In this document: piece by piece, positions 12,586-12,910 of the stretch
How the letters are laid out: the number at the start of each line of letters is the position of its first letter
How positions within the stretch are numbered: position 1 is the stretch's first letter
Origin: Succinivibrionaceae bacterium UBA3769
GTDB taxonomy: Bacteria > Pseudomonadota > Gammaproteobacteria > Enterobacterales > Succinivibrionaceae
Assembly: GCA_002372325.1 (NCBI GenBank)
Contig: DFFT01000009.1
Location: 72,008-84,917, forward strand
Direction of reading: 5' to 3'
DNA length: 12,910 nt
The notes under the pieces: generated by a model
The model's database searches: none
What the model was told of the DNA's origin: nothing
Seen by the model: the letters and a program-made list of their open reading frames with translations, nothing else
Translations under genes and position numbers: made by a program

Positions 12586-12910
12586 TCATGGAGAGCCTCT
12601 TTCTGGAACCGGGTTAACTTCATTCTGGTTACCGGTTCCCGGAGGCGGGGTGGCAGTTTGCAGATCCTTGACTGAAGGTTTTGCAGCCGTTGATTCTTTT
12701 GCCGCAGGAGTCTCATCTGTCGATTCCCTGGTTTCAGATTTCGGAGGCGTTGCTTTTTTGGCCGCAGACTTCGGAGTAATCGCTTCCTTGGTTGCAGGCT
12801 TTGGAGCTGTTGCTTCCTTGGATTCAGATTTCTGAGCCGTCGCTTCTTTGGCCGCAGGCTTCGGAGCTGCTGCTTCCTTGGATTTAGACTTCGAAGCCGT
12901 TGCTTCCTTG
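12586..12910 (-). CDS. 3' end of a gene with a KEATA decapeptide-repeat tail (partial)
   Basis: The last 107 residues of a protein whose N-terminus lies beyond the right edge. Eight consecutive 10-residue units follow the pattern K-E-A-T-A-x-K-x-x-x, for example KEATAPKPAT and KEAAAPKPAA. They become degenerate toward the C-terminus (RESTDETPAA, KESTAAKPSV). A Pro/Gly/Asn-rich end (about 80-107) closes at a TGA. The segment is rich in Lys, Ala, Thr and Pro and is probably disordered; such tails occur in histone H1-like and other nucleic-acid-binding proteins, and as extensions of ribosomal proteins. Synteny would predict rpsQ or rpmC just upstream of rplN, so an extended ribosomal protein is possible, as is an unrelated gene. 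The reading frame is well supported by the in-phase repeat; function is unknown. Confidence 0.8.
   Translation of the reverse strand, partial: KEATASKSKSKEAAAPKPAAKEATAQKSESKEATAPKPATKEAITPKSAAKKATPPKSETRESTDETPAAKESTAAKPSVKDLQTATPPPGTGNQNEVNPVPERGSP
12670..12909 (-). repeat. Eight in-frame 30-bp repeats (decapeptide array)
   Basis: The 30-bp units encode the K-E-A-T-A-x-K-x-x-x decapeptides. Units near the right edge are the most regular, and those toward the stop codon have diverged. The array probably continues past the window edge, so copy number is a minimum. Confidence 0.85.

Noticed and set aside
12498..12716. Minus-strand open frame of 72 codons overlapping the end of the repeat-tail gene
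   Set aside because: Its upstream half lies in another frame of the in-phase decapeptide repeat, which is the better reading, and no ribosome binding site or family match is seen.
12650..12835. Plus-strand open frame with Phe/Gly/Ala/Ser repeats
   Set aside because: The complement of the 30-bp repeat array; the minus-strand reading gives a coherent Lys-rich decapeptide that ends in a stop.
12670..12909. CRISPR-like array from the regular 30-bp period
   Set aside because: Units are directly adjacent without spacers, in frame and degenerate, so this is a coding tandem repeat.

Overview
The window is almost entirely a minus-strand ribosomal-protein region of a Gram-negative bacterium. Read from the right end (high coordinates) to the left, it holds the spc operon (rplN, rplX, rplE, rpsN, rpsH, rplF, rplR, rpsE, rpmD, rplO, secY, rpmJ), then the alpha operon (rpsM, rpsK, rpsD, rpoA copy A, rplQ), then a second divergent rpoA (copy B), then a MalS-type alpha-amylase lipoprotein. 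Gene order and protein sequences resemble those of Escherichia coli, so the host is very probably a gammaproteobacterium. An anaerobic carbohydrate degrader such as a member of the Succinivibrionaceae would fit, but that finer placement is inference.

The most unusual feature is the pair of RNA polymerase alpha-subunit genes flanking rplQ. Copy A (4161-5162) sits in the canonical rpsD-rpoA-rplQ position. Copy B (2510-3559) follows an intrinsic terminator after rplQ, a candidate promoter with a palindrome over its -10 element, and a TTG start with a good ribosome binding site; it ends in its own terminator. The C-terminal DNA-binding domains are close (53 of 65 residues identical in a hand alignment). 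The N-terminal assembly domains differ strongly, and each copy keeps different family-typical segments. This suggests two specialised alpha subunits, perhaps an asymmetric heterodimer.

From 4161 to 12282 the genes are tightly packed (gaps of 0-28 nt, nearly all with visible Shine-Dalgarno sequences), except at the rpmJ-rpsM junction (152 nt). That gap contains an rpmJ terminator whose loop carries the -10 of a good promoter candidate, followed by a second hairpin plus U-tract just ahead of the GTG start of rpsM. The rplN leader also has a hairpin and a similar GATTG-plus-poly-T element.

The right end (12283-12910) breaks the usual S10-spc continuity. Instead of rpsQ lying directly upstream of rplN, there are about 300 nt of non-coding DNA with inverted repeats and a short stretch reminiscent of an IS21-type terminus. 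Before that comes the 3' end of a gene encoding a Lys/Ala/Thr/Pro-rich decapeptide-repeat tail, whose N-terminal part lies outside the window.

The left end (1-108) carries the malS terminator and a short 15-bp tandem repeat of unknown meaning.
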